The notes: generated by a model from the sequence alone, not told the origin. 64,000 nucleotides of DNA from Bartonella fuyuanensis (GCF_014197255.1 NZ_JACIFE010000001.1:186001-250000); one strand, 5' to 3'. Positions 1 to 10,189 are shown, counted from the stretch's first letter. Made by a program: numbers and translations.

Positions 1-515
1 AGTGTACGCCCTTCAAATCGACCAGCACTTGCAGAATAAAGAACAACGATAACGCGTCCAGAGTTATTATAAAAATATAATCTTTTTCCTTTAACAGCCC
101 ACGATCTCACTTGAGAAACAATTCCTGGACAGTGTAAAGGACCAGCACGGTATCCTTGTCCAAATTTTGTTTGTGGTGTTGCAATCCGACAAACTTTACC
201 CCCCATTGAAAGATTCCATACCCCAGCAACACTTGCAGGAAATAAATCAGTGGCATCGCTCGGTAATTCAAGACTAGCCATTCGTCCATCACTTTGAGAA
301 TCTCCTTTCTCATCCATCAAAGTGCTTGCATTTTCAGATATCGACGAAGAAGGAGATGACAGATCAGAAACTTCCAATGTTGTTATTTGTCGAGATGGAT
401 AAAAAACTTCTAATACGTTACTACTGTCATTGTTATCAAACCGCGTTGTGGAACATCCTTCTAAAAACATTACCGTTAATATTACAATGAAAAACGAAAT
501 TTTTGAAACCGACAT
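1..515 (-). CDS. omp19: Outer membrane lipoprotein Omp19 / Inh-type protease inhibitor (3' end off window)
   Basis: About 171 residues are visible; the last few are cut by the window edge. A lipoprotein signal opens the protein: a hydrophobic stretch and lipobox L18-E19-G20-C21, so Cys21 is the expected acylation site. A Ser/Asp-rich linker follows, then an AprI/Inh-like beta domain containing AGVWNLSMGG and TPQTKFGQGYRAGPL, nearly identical to Brucella Omp19 as I remember it. In Brucella this lipoprotein is surface-associated and inhibits proteases; the same role here is inference. The ATG at 513-515 follows a purine-rich stretch. It is divergent from dapF across a 212-bp A+T-rich spacer that should hold both promoters. 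Confidence 0.9.
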   Translation of the reverse strand, partial: MSVSKISFFIVILTVMFLEGCSTTRFDNNDSSNVLEVFYPSRQITTLEVSDLSSPSSSISENASTLMDEKGDSQSDGRMASLELPSDATDLFPASVAGVWNLSMGGKVCRIATPQTKFGQGYRAGPLHCPGIVSQVRSWAVKGKRLYFYNNSGRVIVVLYSASAGRFEGRT

Positions 516-727
516 ATCTATCCTCTCTCCCACAACAATAAACTCAAGCAAACATATGTTATAGTTACAAAAATAAATTAACAAATTAAAAAAAACAGGC
601 TTTAAATTACTTATTTTTAAACAAAATAATTTATATCCCTAGTTTTATATTTATTAAACACTAGAAATTTATAAGATTTTCAGTCATATATCTCTTAATA
701 ATTAATCATTAGAAATAGAGAACTTTC

Positions 728-1588
728 ATGAAAATGCCATTTAGCAAAATGGATGGTCTTGGAAATCAAATTATTGTTGTTGATATGCGTGAAAGCACAC
801 ATGCTCTTACACTACAAGCAATCCTTTCTTTATCGGCAAATCCCGAAATGCATTTTGATCAAATCATGGCTATCCACACACCAACCCAGAAAGAAGCTGA
901 CTTCCGCCTTGAAATATGGAATGCTGATGGTTCAAAAGCTAAAGCTTGTGGCAATGGTACCCGCTGTGTCATTGCATGGCTTACCGACTACAATTTTGGA
1001 GAAAATTTTCGTTTGGAAACTTCCGCTGGAATTATTGAAGGAAAACGTCAAAATGGCAATCTCATCTCTGTTGACATGGGATGTCCAAATTTTAATGCAA
1101 AAGATATGCCTGTTTCACGTGAAATATTTGATACCAATCACGTAGAAATTATCGCAGGTCCTTTAAAAGATGCTTGTCTTATATCTATTGGCAATCTTCA
1201 TGCTATCTTCTTTATTGAAAACGATATTCAATGTCTTCCATTAGAAAAATATGGACCAAAACTTGAACATGATCCCCTATTTCCAGACCGGTGTAATATT
1301 TCCATTGCTTGCATAACGTCAAAGAAAAGTCTAAATTTACGCACATGGGAACGAGGAGTGGGATTAACACAAGCATGTGGGAGTGCTGCTTGTGCAAGTG
1401 CGGTGGCTGCTTATCGACGTGGTCTTACGCAACGCCATATTGATGTAAACCTACCGAAGGGAGTACTTAATATTTTTTACCGAGAAGACGATCATATTAT
1501 CATGACAGGACCAATAAGATATCAATTTAGTGGTTTCTTAAACCCTTTAACAGGATGCTACAAAAAGGATCACTCTTTATGGCAATAG
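728..1588 (+). CDS. dapF: Diaminopimelate epimerase
   Basis: Cytosolic epimerase converting LL- to meso-diaminopimelate for lysine and peptidoglycan synthesis. The 286 residues are of normal family length. Both catalytic cysteines sit in their motifs: Cys74 in ACGNGTRC and Cys217 in ACGSAACASA. The N-terminus (FSKMDGLGNQ) matches the family and fixes the start. The final codons overlap the start of mtaB by 10 bases, so the genes are probably translationally coupled. It heads the run dapF-mtaB-ftsY-yciB, an order familiar from Rhizobiales. Confidence 0.97.
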   Translation: MKMPFSKMDGLGNQIIVVDMRESTHALTLQAILSLSANPEMHFDQIMAIHTPTQKEADFRLEIWNADGSKAKACGNGTRCVIAWLTDYNFGENFRLETSAGIIEGKRQNGNLISVDMGCPNFNAKDMPVSREIFDTNHVEIIAGPLKDACLISIGNLHAIFFIENDIQCLPLEKYGPKLEHDPLFPDRCNISIACITSKKSLNLRTWERGVGLTQACGSAACASAVAAYRRGLTQRHIDVNLPKGVLNIFYREDDHIIMTGPIRYQFSGFLNPLTGCYKKDHSLWQ

Positions 1589-2862
1589 AAATTGTAACTT
1601 TTGGTTGTCGACTTAATAGCTACGAATCGGAAATCATTCGCAAAGAAAGCGCCACTTCAGGGCTAGGACAGCTCAAAGGTGGTGCTATTATCTTTAATAC
1701 CTGTGCTGTCACTGCCGAAGCTGTACGACAAGCAAAACAAGCTATCAGAAAAGCGCGACGTAAAAATCCCCATGCGCGTATTATTGTAACAGGATGTGCA
1801 GCCCAAACAGAAGCACAGAATTTTTCCTCAATGACAGAAGTTGATCTTGTTTTAGGAAACGAAAATAAACTTCACGCCTATTCTTATCGTCAACTTCCTG
1901 ATTTTGGTATTAACCATTCCGAAAAGGTGCATATTAATGATATCATGGAAGTGCGAAAAATTGCTCCACATATGGTGAGTGCAATGCAAAAGCGCACCCG
2001 CGCTTTTGTACAGGTACAAAATGGATGCGATCATCGCTGTACATTTTGCATTATTCCTTATGGACGTGGACCATCTCGTTCTGTTCCTATGGGTGCTGTT
2101 ATAGAACAAATTAAAAAGCTGATAGATGAGGGTATTCAAGAAGTAGTCCTTACAGGTGTTGATCTTACAAGTTATGGTCACGATTTACCTGGAAAAACAA
2201 ACTTAGGAAAATTAACTTCAGCTATTTTGCATCATATTCCTGACTTAGCACGCTTACGCCTTTCATCGATTGACTCTATTGAAGCAGACGAAGAATTCAT
2301 AAATCTTTTAGCCTACGAAAAAAAGATCATGCCACATTTACATTTATCCTTGCAAGCAGGTGATAATATGATTTTAAAACGGATGAAACGGCGACATTCG
2401 CGTGAACATGCCATTCAATTTTGCCAAGAATTGCGTGCTAAACGTCCTGCAATAGTTTATGGTGCCGACTTAATTGCTGGTTTTCCTACAGAAACAGAAA
2501 AGATGTTTCAAAACAGTCTTGCTTTGATTAAAGACTGTAATTTAACCCATCTCCATGTTTTCCCATTTAGTCCAAGAGAAGGAACACCTGCAGCGCGAAT
2601 GCCACAAATCAACCGTAAAATAGTTAAGATACGTGCTGAAAAATTGCGTAAAGCAGGTGAGAAAGCTTACCAAAATCATCTTGCTAATTTACAAAACAGT
2701 CAACAAACAATTCTTGTCGAAAAAGATGGAATTGGACGAACAGAAGATTATACTCTTGTACAAGTTAAAGGCGCAAAAGCAGGAACAATTATTCAAGCCC
2801 TTATCATTGGCCATGATAGCAATAAATTAATTGCTGTCCTTCCAAAATTAAACGCTGCTTGA
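1579..2862 (+). CDS. mtaB: tRNA ms2t6A37 methylthiotransferase MtaB
   Basis: Radical-SAM enzyme that methylthiolates t6A37 of ANN-decoding tRNAs. From the ATG at 1579 (427 aa) it shows an N-terminal UPF0004 domain with cluster cysteines C10, C42 and C73, then the radical-SAM triad C150-x3-C154-x2-C157 (CDHRCTFC) and a C-terminal TRAM-like region. A start at 1555 is possible but would lie deep inside dapF; MAIEIVTFGC is the usual family N-terminus. The substrate t6A also needs TsaE, encoded at 48244-48714. Confidence 0.93.
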   Translation: MAIEIVTFGCRLNSYESEIIRKESATSGLGQLKGGAIIFNTCAVTAEAVRQAKQAIRKARRKNPHARIIVTGCAAQTEAQNFSSMTEVDLVLGNENKLHAYSYRQLPDFGINHSEKVHINDIMEVRKIAPHMVSAMQKRTRAFVQVQNGCDHRCTFCIIPYGRGPSRSVPMGAVIEQIKKLIDEGIQEVVLTGVDLTSYGHDLPGKTNLGKLTSAILHHIPDLARLRLSSIDSIEADEEFINLLAYEKKIMPHLHLSLQAGDNMILKRMKRRHSREHAIQFCQELRAKRPAIVYGADLIAGFPTETEKMFQNSLALIKDCNLTHLHVFPFSPREGTPAARMPQINRKIVKIRAEKLRKAGEKAYQNHLANLQNSQQTILVEKDGIGRTEDYTLVQVKGAKAGTIIQALIIGHDSNKLIAVLPKLNAA

Positions 2863-2876
2863 GCAGGAAAAATCTT

Positions 2877-4115
2877 ATGGCAAAATCTCTCATAAAAAAA
2901 ATATTCTCTTTTAATAAATCTAAAAAGCAGGAAATGGAACAAGTTTCTGTAGCTGATAAAGGTGATATAAAGGACAAAAATAAAGGAACAAAAAACAACC
3001 AAAGTTCTATATCTACAGAAAAAAAGCAACAAACAAAAAATCAAAATACAGTAGCCACAAAATGCAATGAAAAATTTCCTTCTTTAGAAGCCCATTCTGA
3101 TAAAATTCCCCTTTCTGGTAAAATTATTGTCACAAATACCATCCATGAAAAAAAGAATAAAGAAACTTTATCTGACCCCTCTGTTGAACAAAAAAAGATA
3201 GCGTGGCTTGGACGCCTTAAAAAAAGTTTATCCCTTTCTTCACAACGTCTAAGTGGATCTATTGGTAACCTCTTTGTTCAAAGAAAACTTAATGAAGATA
3301 CATTGCAAGAGCTCGAAGATATCCTTATCCAAGCTGACCTTGGTGTCGAAACGGCAATGCATATCACGAATACTTTGGCTTCCAATCGTTATAAAAGAGA
3401 TCTCTCCCCAGACGACATTCATGTTATTGTAGTTGATGAGATCAAAAAAATTCTAGAACCTGTTGCAAAACCACTCGAACTTGATCTCAACCATAAGCCT
3501 CATGTCATTTTACTGGTAGGTGTAAATGGCACTGGAAAAACGACAACTATTGGAAAACTTGCAGCTAAACTAAAAGAAAGAGGATTAAAAGTTATGCTTG
3601 CAGCTGGTGATACGTTCCGATCCGCAGCTATTGAACAGCTGCATATTTGGGGTGAACGTACTGTTTCTCCTGTTTTTTCAACAAAATTAGGTGCAGATGC
3701 CGCAAGTTTAGCTTTTGACGCTTATGAAAAAGCAAAAAAAGAAAACAGTGATGTATTAATTATTGATACAGCAGGACGTCTACAAAATAAATCTGAATTG
3801 ATGGATGAATTAGCAAAAATTATTCGCGTTTTAAGAAAACACACTTCTCAAGCACCCCATACAATCCTTCAAACGCTTGATGCAACCACTGGACAAAATG
3901 CACTCAACCAAGTGGATATTTTCCGTAATATTGCTGGTGTTAATGGTTTAGTTATGACAAAGCTAGATGGAACCGCACGAGGAGGAATTCTTGTTGCTAT
4001 CGCAGCAAAATATAAATTACCCATTTATTTTATCGGTATAGGAGAGAATGTTGAAGATCTTCAACCCTTTTCTGCTTCTGACTTTGCCGAAACTATAGCA
4101 GGAAAACATGCATGA
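2877..4115 (+). CDS. ftsY: Signal recognition particle receptor FtsY
   Basis: SRP-receptor GTPase that docks ribosome-nascent chains at the inner membrane. The first ~110 residues are charged, low-complexity and Lys/Gln/Asn-rich, corresponding to the variable A domain. The NG domain follows, with G1 GVNGTGKTTT (about residues 215-224), DTAGR, and TKLDGTARGG. I chose the ATG at 2877, preceded by AGG at 9-base spacing; an upstream TTG at 2859 overlaps the mtaB stop and is less likely. The stop overlaps yciB by 4 bases (ATGA). Confidence 0.96.
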   Translation: MAKSLIKKIFSFNKSKKQEMEQVSVADKGDIKDKNKGTKNNQSSISTEKKQQTKNQNTVATKCNEKFPSLEAHSDKIPLSGKIIVTNTIHEKKNKETLSDPSVEQKKIAWLGRLKKSLSLSSQRLSGSIGNLFVQRKLNEDTLQELEDILIQADLGVETAMHITNTLASNRYKRDLSPDDIHVIVVDEIKKILEPVAKPLELDLNHKPHVILLVGVNGTGKTTTIGKLAAKLKERGLKVMLAAGDTFRSAAIEQLHIWGERTVSPVFSTKLGADAASLAFDAYEKAKKENSDVLIIDTAGRLQNKSELMDELAKIIRVLRKHTSQAPHTILQTLDATTGQNALNQVDIFRNIAGVNGLVMTKLDGTARGGILVAIAAKYKLPIYFIGIGENVEDLQPFSASDFAETIAGKHA

Positions 4116-4798
4116 AATTGCCTTTATCTAATCCTAATTCACACAATAATTCTGAAAAAAATATGAATGATAATAAAAAAATCCCTATCTCTCCAACACT
4201 TAAGTTTCTCTTGGAAATGGGTCCATTGGTTACCTTCTTTTTTGCCAATTATAAAGGAGAATGGTTGATAAAAAACGTTGAATTTTTTCAAAACTTTGAC
4301 AAACCTATTTTCCCTGCAACAGCTATTTTTATGGTAGCGATTATTATTTCTCTAAGCTTATCATGGATTCTTGCAAGACAAATTCCTATTATGCCTCTTA
4401 TTTCAGGAATATTTGTTTTAGTTTTTGGTTTTCTAACTCTCTGGCTTCATAATGAAAATTTCATAAAAATGAAACCAACAATCATCAATAGCTTATTTGC
4501 TTTTATACTTTTTAGTGGAATGTTTTTTAAAAAATCACTTTTACGTTATGCTCTTGATTCTACCTTAAAACTTGATGATTTAGGCTGGAAAAAACTTACT
4601 TATCGTTGGGCATTTTTTTTCGTTTTTCTCGCTCTTTTGAATGAAATTATTTGGCGAAATTTCAGCGATAATTTTTGGACAAACTTCAAAGTATTTGGTG
4701 TTATGCCTATAACAATCCTTTTCATGCTTACCCAAATGCCTCTCATCATAAAACATTCAAAAGAACTTCTGACAGAAAAGGACAAATCTAATTCTTAA
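4112..4798 (+). CDS. yciB: Inner membrane septation protein A (YciB/IspZ family)
   Basis: The 228-residue polytopic membrane protein has several hydrophobic segments from about residue 35 onward. The family signature LEMGPLVTFFFANYKGEW lies near the N-terminus. YciB homologues act in cell-envelope and septum maintenance; the molecular function is unsettled. The ~20-residue hydrophilic start is Asn-rich; an internal ATG nearby is possible, but the 4-base ATGA overlap with ftsY supports this start. It is last in the dapF-mtaB-ftsY-yciB run. Confidence 0.9.
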   Translation: MKLPLSNPNSHNNSEKNMNDNKKIPISPTLKFLLEMGPLVTFFFANYKGEWLIKNVEFFQNFDKPIFPATAIFMVAIIISLSLSWILARQIPIMPLISGIFVLVFGFLTLWLHNENFIKMKPTIINSLFAFILFSGMFFKKSLLRYALDSTLKLDDLGWKKLTYRWAFFFVFLALLNEIIWRNFSDNFWTNFKVFGVMPITILFMLTQMPLIIKHSKELLTEKDKSNS

Positions 4799-4860
4799 AA
4801 AATTCACCACTATAGATTGTTTCTACAAATTTATCACCAAGCCCTGTTCAGGAGAAAAAT

Positions 4861-5622
4861 ATGTTGATTGAACAGTTTATTTGTCGAGAAGATAATTTTG
4901 CTGTACTTATTCATGACGAAAAAAGCGGGATAACAGCCGCAATAGATGCTCCTGAAAGCAAAGCAATTCACAATATTTTAAAGCATCATAATTGGACACT
5001 TAACACTATTTTTGTGACTCACCATCATCACGACCACGTAGAAGCTTTAGCAGAATTAAAACAAGTTTACAATTCTATAATTATCGGACCAGAAAAAGAA
5101 AAAGAAAAAATTCATCATCTTGATCAAACACTTCAACCTGATGAAAAGCTCTTTTTTGGTTCTCATGCAATTTTAGCTCTTTCAACACCTGGCCACACGC
5201 TAGGAGCTCTATCCTATTATTTTCCTGAAAAAAAATTACTGTTTGCAGGAGATACACTTTTTTCACTTGGTTGTGGACGTCTTTTCGAAGGAACAGCTGC
5301 ACAAATGCTAAATTCTCTAAAAAAACTTCGTAAACTTCCCGATGAAACACTCCTGTATTGTGGACATGAGTACACAAAAAACAATGCTCTCTTCGCATTA
5401 ACAATTGATCCGCATAATAAAAAACTCCACCAAAGAGTCGAAGATGTTTTTTTATTGTGTGCAGAAAACGCCATGACTTTACCTGTCACTCTAGGGAAAG
5501 AAAAAACAACAAATCCCTTTCTTCGTTGGGATAATCACGCAATAAGAAAAAAACTTTCAATGAACAATGCTACAGATGAAGAAGTTTTTGCTGAAATTCG
5601 AAAAAGAAAAGATAATTTTTAG
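4861..5622 (+). CDS. gloB: Hydroxyacylglutathione hydrolase (glyoxalase II)
   Basis: Metallo-beta-lactamase-fold enzyme hydrolysing S-D-lactoylglutathione to lactate and glutathione. The metal site THHHHDHVEA lies at about residues 53-62. Further ligands are in STPGHT, in FAGDTLFSLGCGRLFEG and in CGHEYT, followed by the glyoxalase II C-terminal domain. The length of 253 aa is standard. A clear GGAG precedes the ATG. It converges on parB across a 206-bp spacer in which I see no obvious terminator. Confidence 0.95.
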   Translation: MLIEQFICREDNFAVLIHDEKSGITAAIDAPESKAIHNILKHHNWTLNTIFVTHHHHDHVEALAELKQVYNSIIIGPEKEKEKIHHLDQTLQPDEKLFFGSHAILALSTPGHTLGALSYYFPEKKLLFAGDTLFSLGCGRLFEGTAAQMLNSLKKLRKLPDETLLYCGHEYTKNNALFALTIDPHNKKLHQRVEDVFLLCAENAMTLPVTLGKEKTTNPFLRWDNHAIRKKLSMNNATDEEVFAEIRKRKDNF

Positions 5623-5828
5623 TCATCCTTCTACATTTTTCGTAAACAAAAACTCGTAAATATTAAAAAAGAGAATAATCTCACACAAAAAGATTCTATT
5701 GTTTCTTACTTGGCACTTTAAGAAACATTAAACATTCTTGCAGATGAAGAAAATTCCACTTATTAAAAAAACATTTTACTTTTACATAATAAAGCTAATT
5801 GTTTAAAAATTCTTTTTAGAAAAACTGA

Positions 5829-6725
5829 TTAATTTTGTAAACGTCGACAAATTTCATCTAATTGTTCTAATGAAGAATAATGTATTTTTAAATCTCCACC
5901 TTTTTTATTATGCCGAATAATAACTTTCATTCCGATCACATCTGCAAGTAAATTTTCTAAAGATTTTGTTTCTGCATCTTTTTCTATAATAGTACGTTTT
6001 TTAGTTTTATGATCAGCTTGCTCATATGCAAGTATTTCTGTTTGACGTACTGAAAGCCCTTCACGGATAATTTTTTCAGCCAAATTTTGTGGATTATCAA
6101 CGGTTATAAGACAACGCGCATGACCTGCGGAAAGTTGCCCATCGGTTAAAAGTTGTTGTACTTTTTCTGGAAGTTTTAACAAACGAAGCGTATTTGCAAC
6201 ATGACTACGACTTTTTCCTATAACTTGTGCTAAATCTACCTGCGTATAACCATGTTCATTTAAAAGCATCTCATATCCTTTTGCCTCTTCGATAGGATTA
6301 AGATCAGCACGCTGAACATTTTCAATAATAGCCAATTCCAAAGCGGTTTTATCATCCACATCACGAATAATAACCGGCAATTGACTTAAATTTACACGTT
6401 GTGCAGCTCGCCAACGTCGTTCACCAGCGATCAATTCAAACCGATGAGGATGATCTTTTAAAGGTCTTACAATGACAGGTTGAACTACACCATGCTGACG
6501 AATTGACTGTGCTAAATTATCAAGCTCTGCTTCAGTGAAATAACGTCGCGGATTATGAGGATTACATGAAATAGATTCAAGAGGAACAAATTGTTCAGAA
6601 ATTTTACCTGATACAGTCAATTTATCAAAACTTGGTGAACGAGCAAGATCGTTTTTTAAATTTATATCTCCAATCAATGCTGCCAATCCACGTCCTAATC
6701 TTTTTTTTGATAGATCATCATTCAT
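5829..6725 (-). CDS. parB: Chromosome-partitioning protein ParB
   Basis: ParB loads on parS, spreads as a CTP-dependent clamp and is moved by ParA. The CTP-binding ParB/Srx domain includes GERRWRA (101-107) and ENVQRADLNPIEEA (135-148). A helix-turn-helix follows at about 161-182, then a C-terminal dimerisation segment. At 298 aa it is a typical chromosomal ParB. It is downstream of parA with a 38-base gap. Its likely targets, three near-perfect parS palindromes, are at 8147, 10112 and 10174 in the same block. Confidence 0.97.
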   Translation of the reverse strand: MNDDLSKKRLGRGLAALIGDINLKNDLARSPSFDKLTVSGKISEQFVPLESISCNPHNPRRYFTEAELDNLAQSIRQHGVVQPVIVRPLKDHPHRFELIAGERRWRAAQRVNLSQLPVIIRDVDDKTALELAIIENVQRADLNPIEEAKGYEMLLNEHGYTQVDLAQVIGKSRSHVANTLRLLKLPEKVQQLLTDGQLSAGHARCLITVDNPQNLAEKIIREGLSVRQTEILAYEQADHKTKKRTIIEKDAETKSLENLLADVIGMKVIIRHNKKGGDLKIHYSSLEQLDEICRRLQN

Positions 6726-6763
6726 AACTTTACTCTTTGAGTTTTTAGATTATTTTTATATTT

Positions 6764-7561
6764 CTAAGCAGCAGCGCGTGCTTGTTTTTCACGTTGAATC
6801 ATTTCAGATGCTAGACGCAAATAAGCTTGGCTACCAGCACATTTGAGATCATAAAGCAATACAGGTTTACCGAAAGAGGGAGCTTCTGATACTCTTACAT
6901 TTCGTGGAATAACAGTACGATAAACTTTATCTCCCATAAAAGAGCGTACATCTTCAACAACTTGATTTGAAAGATTATTACGTCCATCATACATTGTTAA
7001 AACAATGCCTTGTATTTCTAAAGATGGATTAAGTACGGATCGCACTTGTTTTACTGTTTCAAGTAATTGGCTCAAACCTTCAAGTGCTAAAAATTCGCAT
7101 TGCATGGGAACCAGAACGGAATCTGCAGCCCCCATAGCATTAAGTGTAAGAAGATTAAGAGATGGTGGACAATCAATTAAAATATAATTGAATTTTTTTT
7201 CCATTTCCAGATCATCATAGAGAGATTTGCGTAAGCGTTGTATGCGATCTTGCGACGAAGAAATTTCCATTTCCACACCTAAAAGATCAAGTGTAGAAGG
7301 AACTATATAAAGATTAGGGACTGCTGTCTTTAAAGCTGCTCGTGTAATTGAAACTCCCGAAACTAAAACATCATAAGAAGATAAAGGACGGCTATTACGA
7401 TCAATTCCTAAACCTGTACTCGCATTACCTTGTGGATCAACATCCATAATAAGAACATTTTCACCAATAGCTGCTAAAGCTGTTGCGAGATTAATTGCTG
7501 TGGTTGTTTTTCCGACTCCACCCTTTTGGTTTGCCATAGCGATAATTCGTGTTTCGCTCAT
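6764..7561 (-). CDS. parA: Chromosome-partitioning ATPase ParA
   Basis: Deviant Walker-A ATPase, MANQKGGVGKTTTAINLA with KGGVGKT at 13-19, which drives segregation of the ParB-parS origin complex. Walker B appears in YILIDCPPSLN. The 265-residue length and the place between rsmG and parB are those of the chromosomal Par system in alphaproteobacteria, not a plasmid type. The start ATG lies a few bases after the rsmG stop, so rsmG-parA-parB are likely co-transcribed. Confidence 0.97.
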   Translation of the reverse strand: MSETRIIAMANQKGGVGKTTTAINLATALAAIGENVLIMDVDPQGNASTGLGIDRNSRPLSSYDVLVSGVSITRAALKTAVPNLYIVPSTLDLLGVEMEISSSQDRIQRLRKSLYDDLEMEKKFNYILIDCPPSLNLLTLNAMGAADSVLVPMQCEFLALEGLSQLLETVKQVRSVLNPSLEIQGIVLTMYDGRNNLSNQVVEDVRSFMGDKVYRTVIPRNVRVSEAPSFGKPVLLYDLKCAGSQAYLRLASEMIQREKQARAAA

Positions 7562-7567
7562 TTTGCT

Positions 7568-8215
7568 TTACCCTCTATATGATCGAATATGAGAAATTTC
7601 TAAAATAACAGAATTTTCATCAACTTTACTTTTATGTTTTAGCAGATCAAATTGCCAATTGGCAGAGGCATTTTTTATTTCAGTAGCGTAATCCCGACCT
7701 TTTTGCAAAAGGGCTATTGTTTTTTCTGTTAATAAAGGAAAAATAATCTGAAAAAGAGTATTGAGTGGTGCTAATCCCCGTGCTGTGATAATATCAGATA
7801 TGGGAATTTTTTGATATAAATCTTCGATTCTAGCATGATAAACCGTTGCTGGAAGATTAAGCTGGGCAACGACTGTTCGCAAAAAAGCAGCTTTTTTCCC
7901 ATTACTTTCAACAAGATTAATATGACCTGTTTTTTTTTCTTTCAGAAAAATAGCAATCACAATTGCAGGAAAACCTCCTCCCGATCCTAAATCACACCAG
8001 TGTAAAGAATGATCATACAAAGGAAAAATTTGTGCTGAATCTAAAATATGTCGTTTCCATAAATCTTTTATTGTTGTAGCAGATATTAAATTAATATGCG
8101 CATTCCATTGAATAATTAAAGACTCAAACTGAATTAAATTTTCCATCGTTTCACGTGAAACAGAAGGAACAATACTTAACAATTGTTGATATTTTTTTTC
8201 TGTAGAAAAATCCAT
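7568..8215 (-). CDS. rsmG: 16S rRNA (guanine527-N7)-methyltransferase
   Basis: SAM-dependent methyltransferase modifying G527 of 16S rRNA. The SAM motif WCDLGSGGGFPAIV is at about residues 73-86, and 215 aa is normal. The ATG overlaps the mnmG stop by one base (TAATG). A parS palindrome lies inside the coding region at 8147-8162, near the 5' end, so the DNA has a second function there. Confidence 0.95.
   Translation of the reverse strand: MDFSTEKKYQQLLSIVPSVSRETMENLIQFESLIIQWNAHINLISATTIKDLWKRHILDSAQIFPLYDHSLHWCDLGSGGGFPAIVIAIFLKEKKTGHINLVESNGKKAAFLRTVVAQLNLPATVYHARIEDLYQKIPISDIITARGLAPLNTLFQIIFPLLTEKTIALLQKGRDYATEIKNASANWQFDLLKHKSKVDENSVILEISHIRSYRG
8147..8162. promoter_or_regulatory. parS: parS site 1 (inside rsmG)
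   Basis: The core GTTTCACGTGAAAC is a perfect palindrome. The 16-mer matches the widely conserved parS consensus TGTTTCACGTGAAACA at 15 of 16 positions; only the first base differs. It lies within rsmG, about 1.4 kb from parB. Confidence 0.9.
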
Positions 8216-10083
8216 TAAGCTGTTTTAGCCTTTTCACGTCGTTGACGTTGAATATATGTCATAATAAGCGATAATGCAGCAGGTGTCATGCCATCAATTT
8301 TTTGTGCCTCAGCAATTGAACGAGGTGATATTTCTTTAATTTTTGATTTAAGCTCATTTGAAAGACCTGAAATTGCCTGAATATTAAGAGAAGAAGGAAT
8401 TTCTAAACGTTCATCTCTCTGAAGAGAGGCTATATCTTGTGCTTGTTTATCTAAATAAACTGCATATTGTGCTTCAATTTCTAAAGATTCTACTGTTTTA
8501 GAGTCAATTTCTTTTAATTGTGGCCAAAAATGTGAAAGACGCTTTAAAGTCATATGAGGATAAGCAAGAAAATCATAAGCTGAACGCCGAATTCCATTAT
8601 GATTAACGTGTAATCCATGAGCAGAAGCTTCAGTAGGTGTAAAAAAGAGATTTTGACATATTGATCGTGCTTGATCAAGACGTTGTTGTTTTTTCTGATA
8701 ATACTCCCAACGTATTTTACTCACAATCCCCCACTCATGCGCCAAGGGTGTTAAACGCATATCAGCATTATCAGATCGTAAGGATAAACGAAATTCCGCA
8801 CGCGATGTAAACATTCTATAAGGCTCACAAACGCCACGTGAAACCAAATCATCAATCATAACACCAATATAAGCGATAGAACGACTTATAAATATTTCAT
8901 CTAATTTACCTACTTTACGTGCAGCATTCAATCCAGCCAAAAGACCTTGTGCTGCAGCTTCCTCATATCCTGTTGTGCCATTAATTTGGCCTGCTAAAAA
9001 CAAACCTGGTAAAGAGCGTAATTCTAAGCTTCTTGTTAATTGTTGTGGATTAACAAAGTCATATTCAATAGCATAACCAGGCTGCAAAACTGTAGCATTT
9101 TCTAATCCTTCAATGGTTTTCAATAGAGAAATTTGTACATTTTCAGGAAGAGAAGTAGAAAGACCATTCGGATAAATAGTATCATCATTTAATCCTTCTG
9201 GTTCCAGGAAAATCTGATGTCCATCACGTTCCCCAAATTTAATAATTTTGTCTTCAACTGAAGGACAATAACGTGGCCCTAATCCTTCAATATTTCCAGA
9301 ATATAAAGCAGAACTACAGATATTTTCGCGGATAATTTGATGTGTTCGTGCATTTGTACGTGTTATTGCACATTCAATTTGTGGCTGTTCAATTTTCTCT
9401 GTCAAAAGAGAAAAGGGAACAGGATTTTCATCTGCTAATTGTTTTGGAAGAGATTCCCAAGCAATTGTTTTTTTGCTTAAACGAGCAGGTGTTCCTGTTT
9501 TTAATCGCCCGAATTTTATATGATAATTTCTCAAACGTTGAGCAAGTTTCACACTAGACTGGTCTCCCATACGACCAGCAGCCCATTTTTTATCACCAAT
9601 ATGAATAAAACCATTTAAAAATGTACCTGTTGTTAAAACAACAGCACCAGAAAAAATTTCTCCTTGTTTTTTTAAAACAACACCCGATACATAATCATCT
9701 CTAACAATTAAATCAACAACTTCATCCTCAATGAGAGAAAGATTTTCCTGTTCTTTTAAGAATTTCTGGATTGCTTCTTTATAGAGTTTTCGATCCGCTT
9801 GTGTTCGTGGACCTCTCACTGCTGGTCCTTTACGTCTATTAAGTAATTTAAACTGAATTCCAGCAGCATCTGCCGCTTTTCCCATGAGACCATCCAACGC
9901 ATCTATTTCACGAACTAAATGTCCTTTTCCAAGACCACCAATAGCAGGATTACAAGACATAGTTCCCAGCGCTGATATTTTGTGTGTAACAAGCGCTGTT
10001 CGTGCTCCTACACGTGCTGAAGCCGAAGCTGCTTCACATCCAGCATGACCACCACCAACAATGACAACATCATATGATTGCAT
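8215..10083 (-). CDS. mnmG: tRNA uridine-34 5-carboxymethylaminomethyl modification enzyme MnmG
   Basis: FAD protein that with MnmE forms the cmnm5 modification of wobble uridine 34. The FAD-binding motif GGGHAGCEA is at 10-18; [22 protein letters not shown] follows, and the GidA C-terminal helical domain completes 622 residues. The ATG is at 10081-10083. Between it and mnmE lie 106 bases carrying two parS sites. The mnmE-mnmG-rsmG-parA-parB order is ancient and usually origin-proximal. Confidence 0.97.
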   Translation of the reverse strand: MQSYDVVIVGGGHAGCEAASASARVGARTALVTHKISALGTMSCNPAIGGLGKGHLVREIDALDGLMGKAADAAGIQFKLLNRRKGPAVRGPRTQADRKLYKEAIQKFLKEQENLSLIEDEVVDLIVRDDYVSGVVLKKQGEIFSGAVVLTTGTFLNGFIHIGDKKWAAGRMGDQSSVKLAQRLRNYHIKFGRLKTGTPARLSKKTIAWESLPKQLADENPVPFSLLTEKIEQPQIECAITRTNARTHQIIRENICSSALYSGNIEGLGPRYCPSVEDKIIKFGERDGHQIFLEPEGLNDDTIYPNGLSTSLPENVQISLLKTIEGLENATVLQPGYAIEYDFVNPQQLTRSLELRSLPGLFLAGQINGTTGYEEAAAQGLLAGLNAARKVGKLDEIFISRSIAYIGVMIDDLVSRGVCEPYRMFTSRAEFRLSLRSDNADMRLTPLAHEWGIVSKIRWEYYQKKQQRLDQARSICQNLFFTPTEASAHGLHVNHNGIRRSAYDFLAYPHMTLKRLSHFWPQLKEIDSKTVESLEIEAQYAVYLDKQAQDIASLQRDERLEIPSSLNIQAISGLSNELKSKIKEISPRSIAEAQKIDGMTPAALSLIMTYIQRQRREKAKTA

Positions 10084-10111
10084 TTAATTCATTCCATAGA
10101 GAATACTCTAA

Positions 10112-10127
10112 AGTTTCACGTGAAACA
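10112..10127. promoter_or_regulatory. parS: parS site 2 (mnmG-mnmE spacer)
   Basis: AGTTTCACGTGAAACA: a perfect 14-bp palindromic core, differing from the parS consensus only in the first of 16 positions. It lies upstream of the mnmG start. Confidence 0.9.
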
Positions 10128-10173
10128 GAAGATAATTTACATATTTTTTATAATCTGTCTATGAAATAATCAA

Positions 10174-10189
10174 TGTTTCACGTGAATCA
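10174..10189. promoter_or_regulatory. parS: parS site 3 (abuts mnmE stop)
   Basis: TGTTTCACGTGAATCA: one mismatch to the 16-bp parS consensus, at position 14. It directly abuts the mnmE stop codon and is 62 bp from site 2 start to start. Confidence 0.85.
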
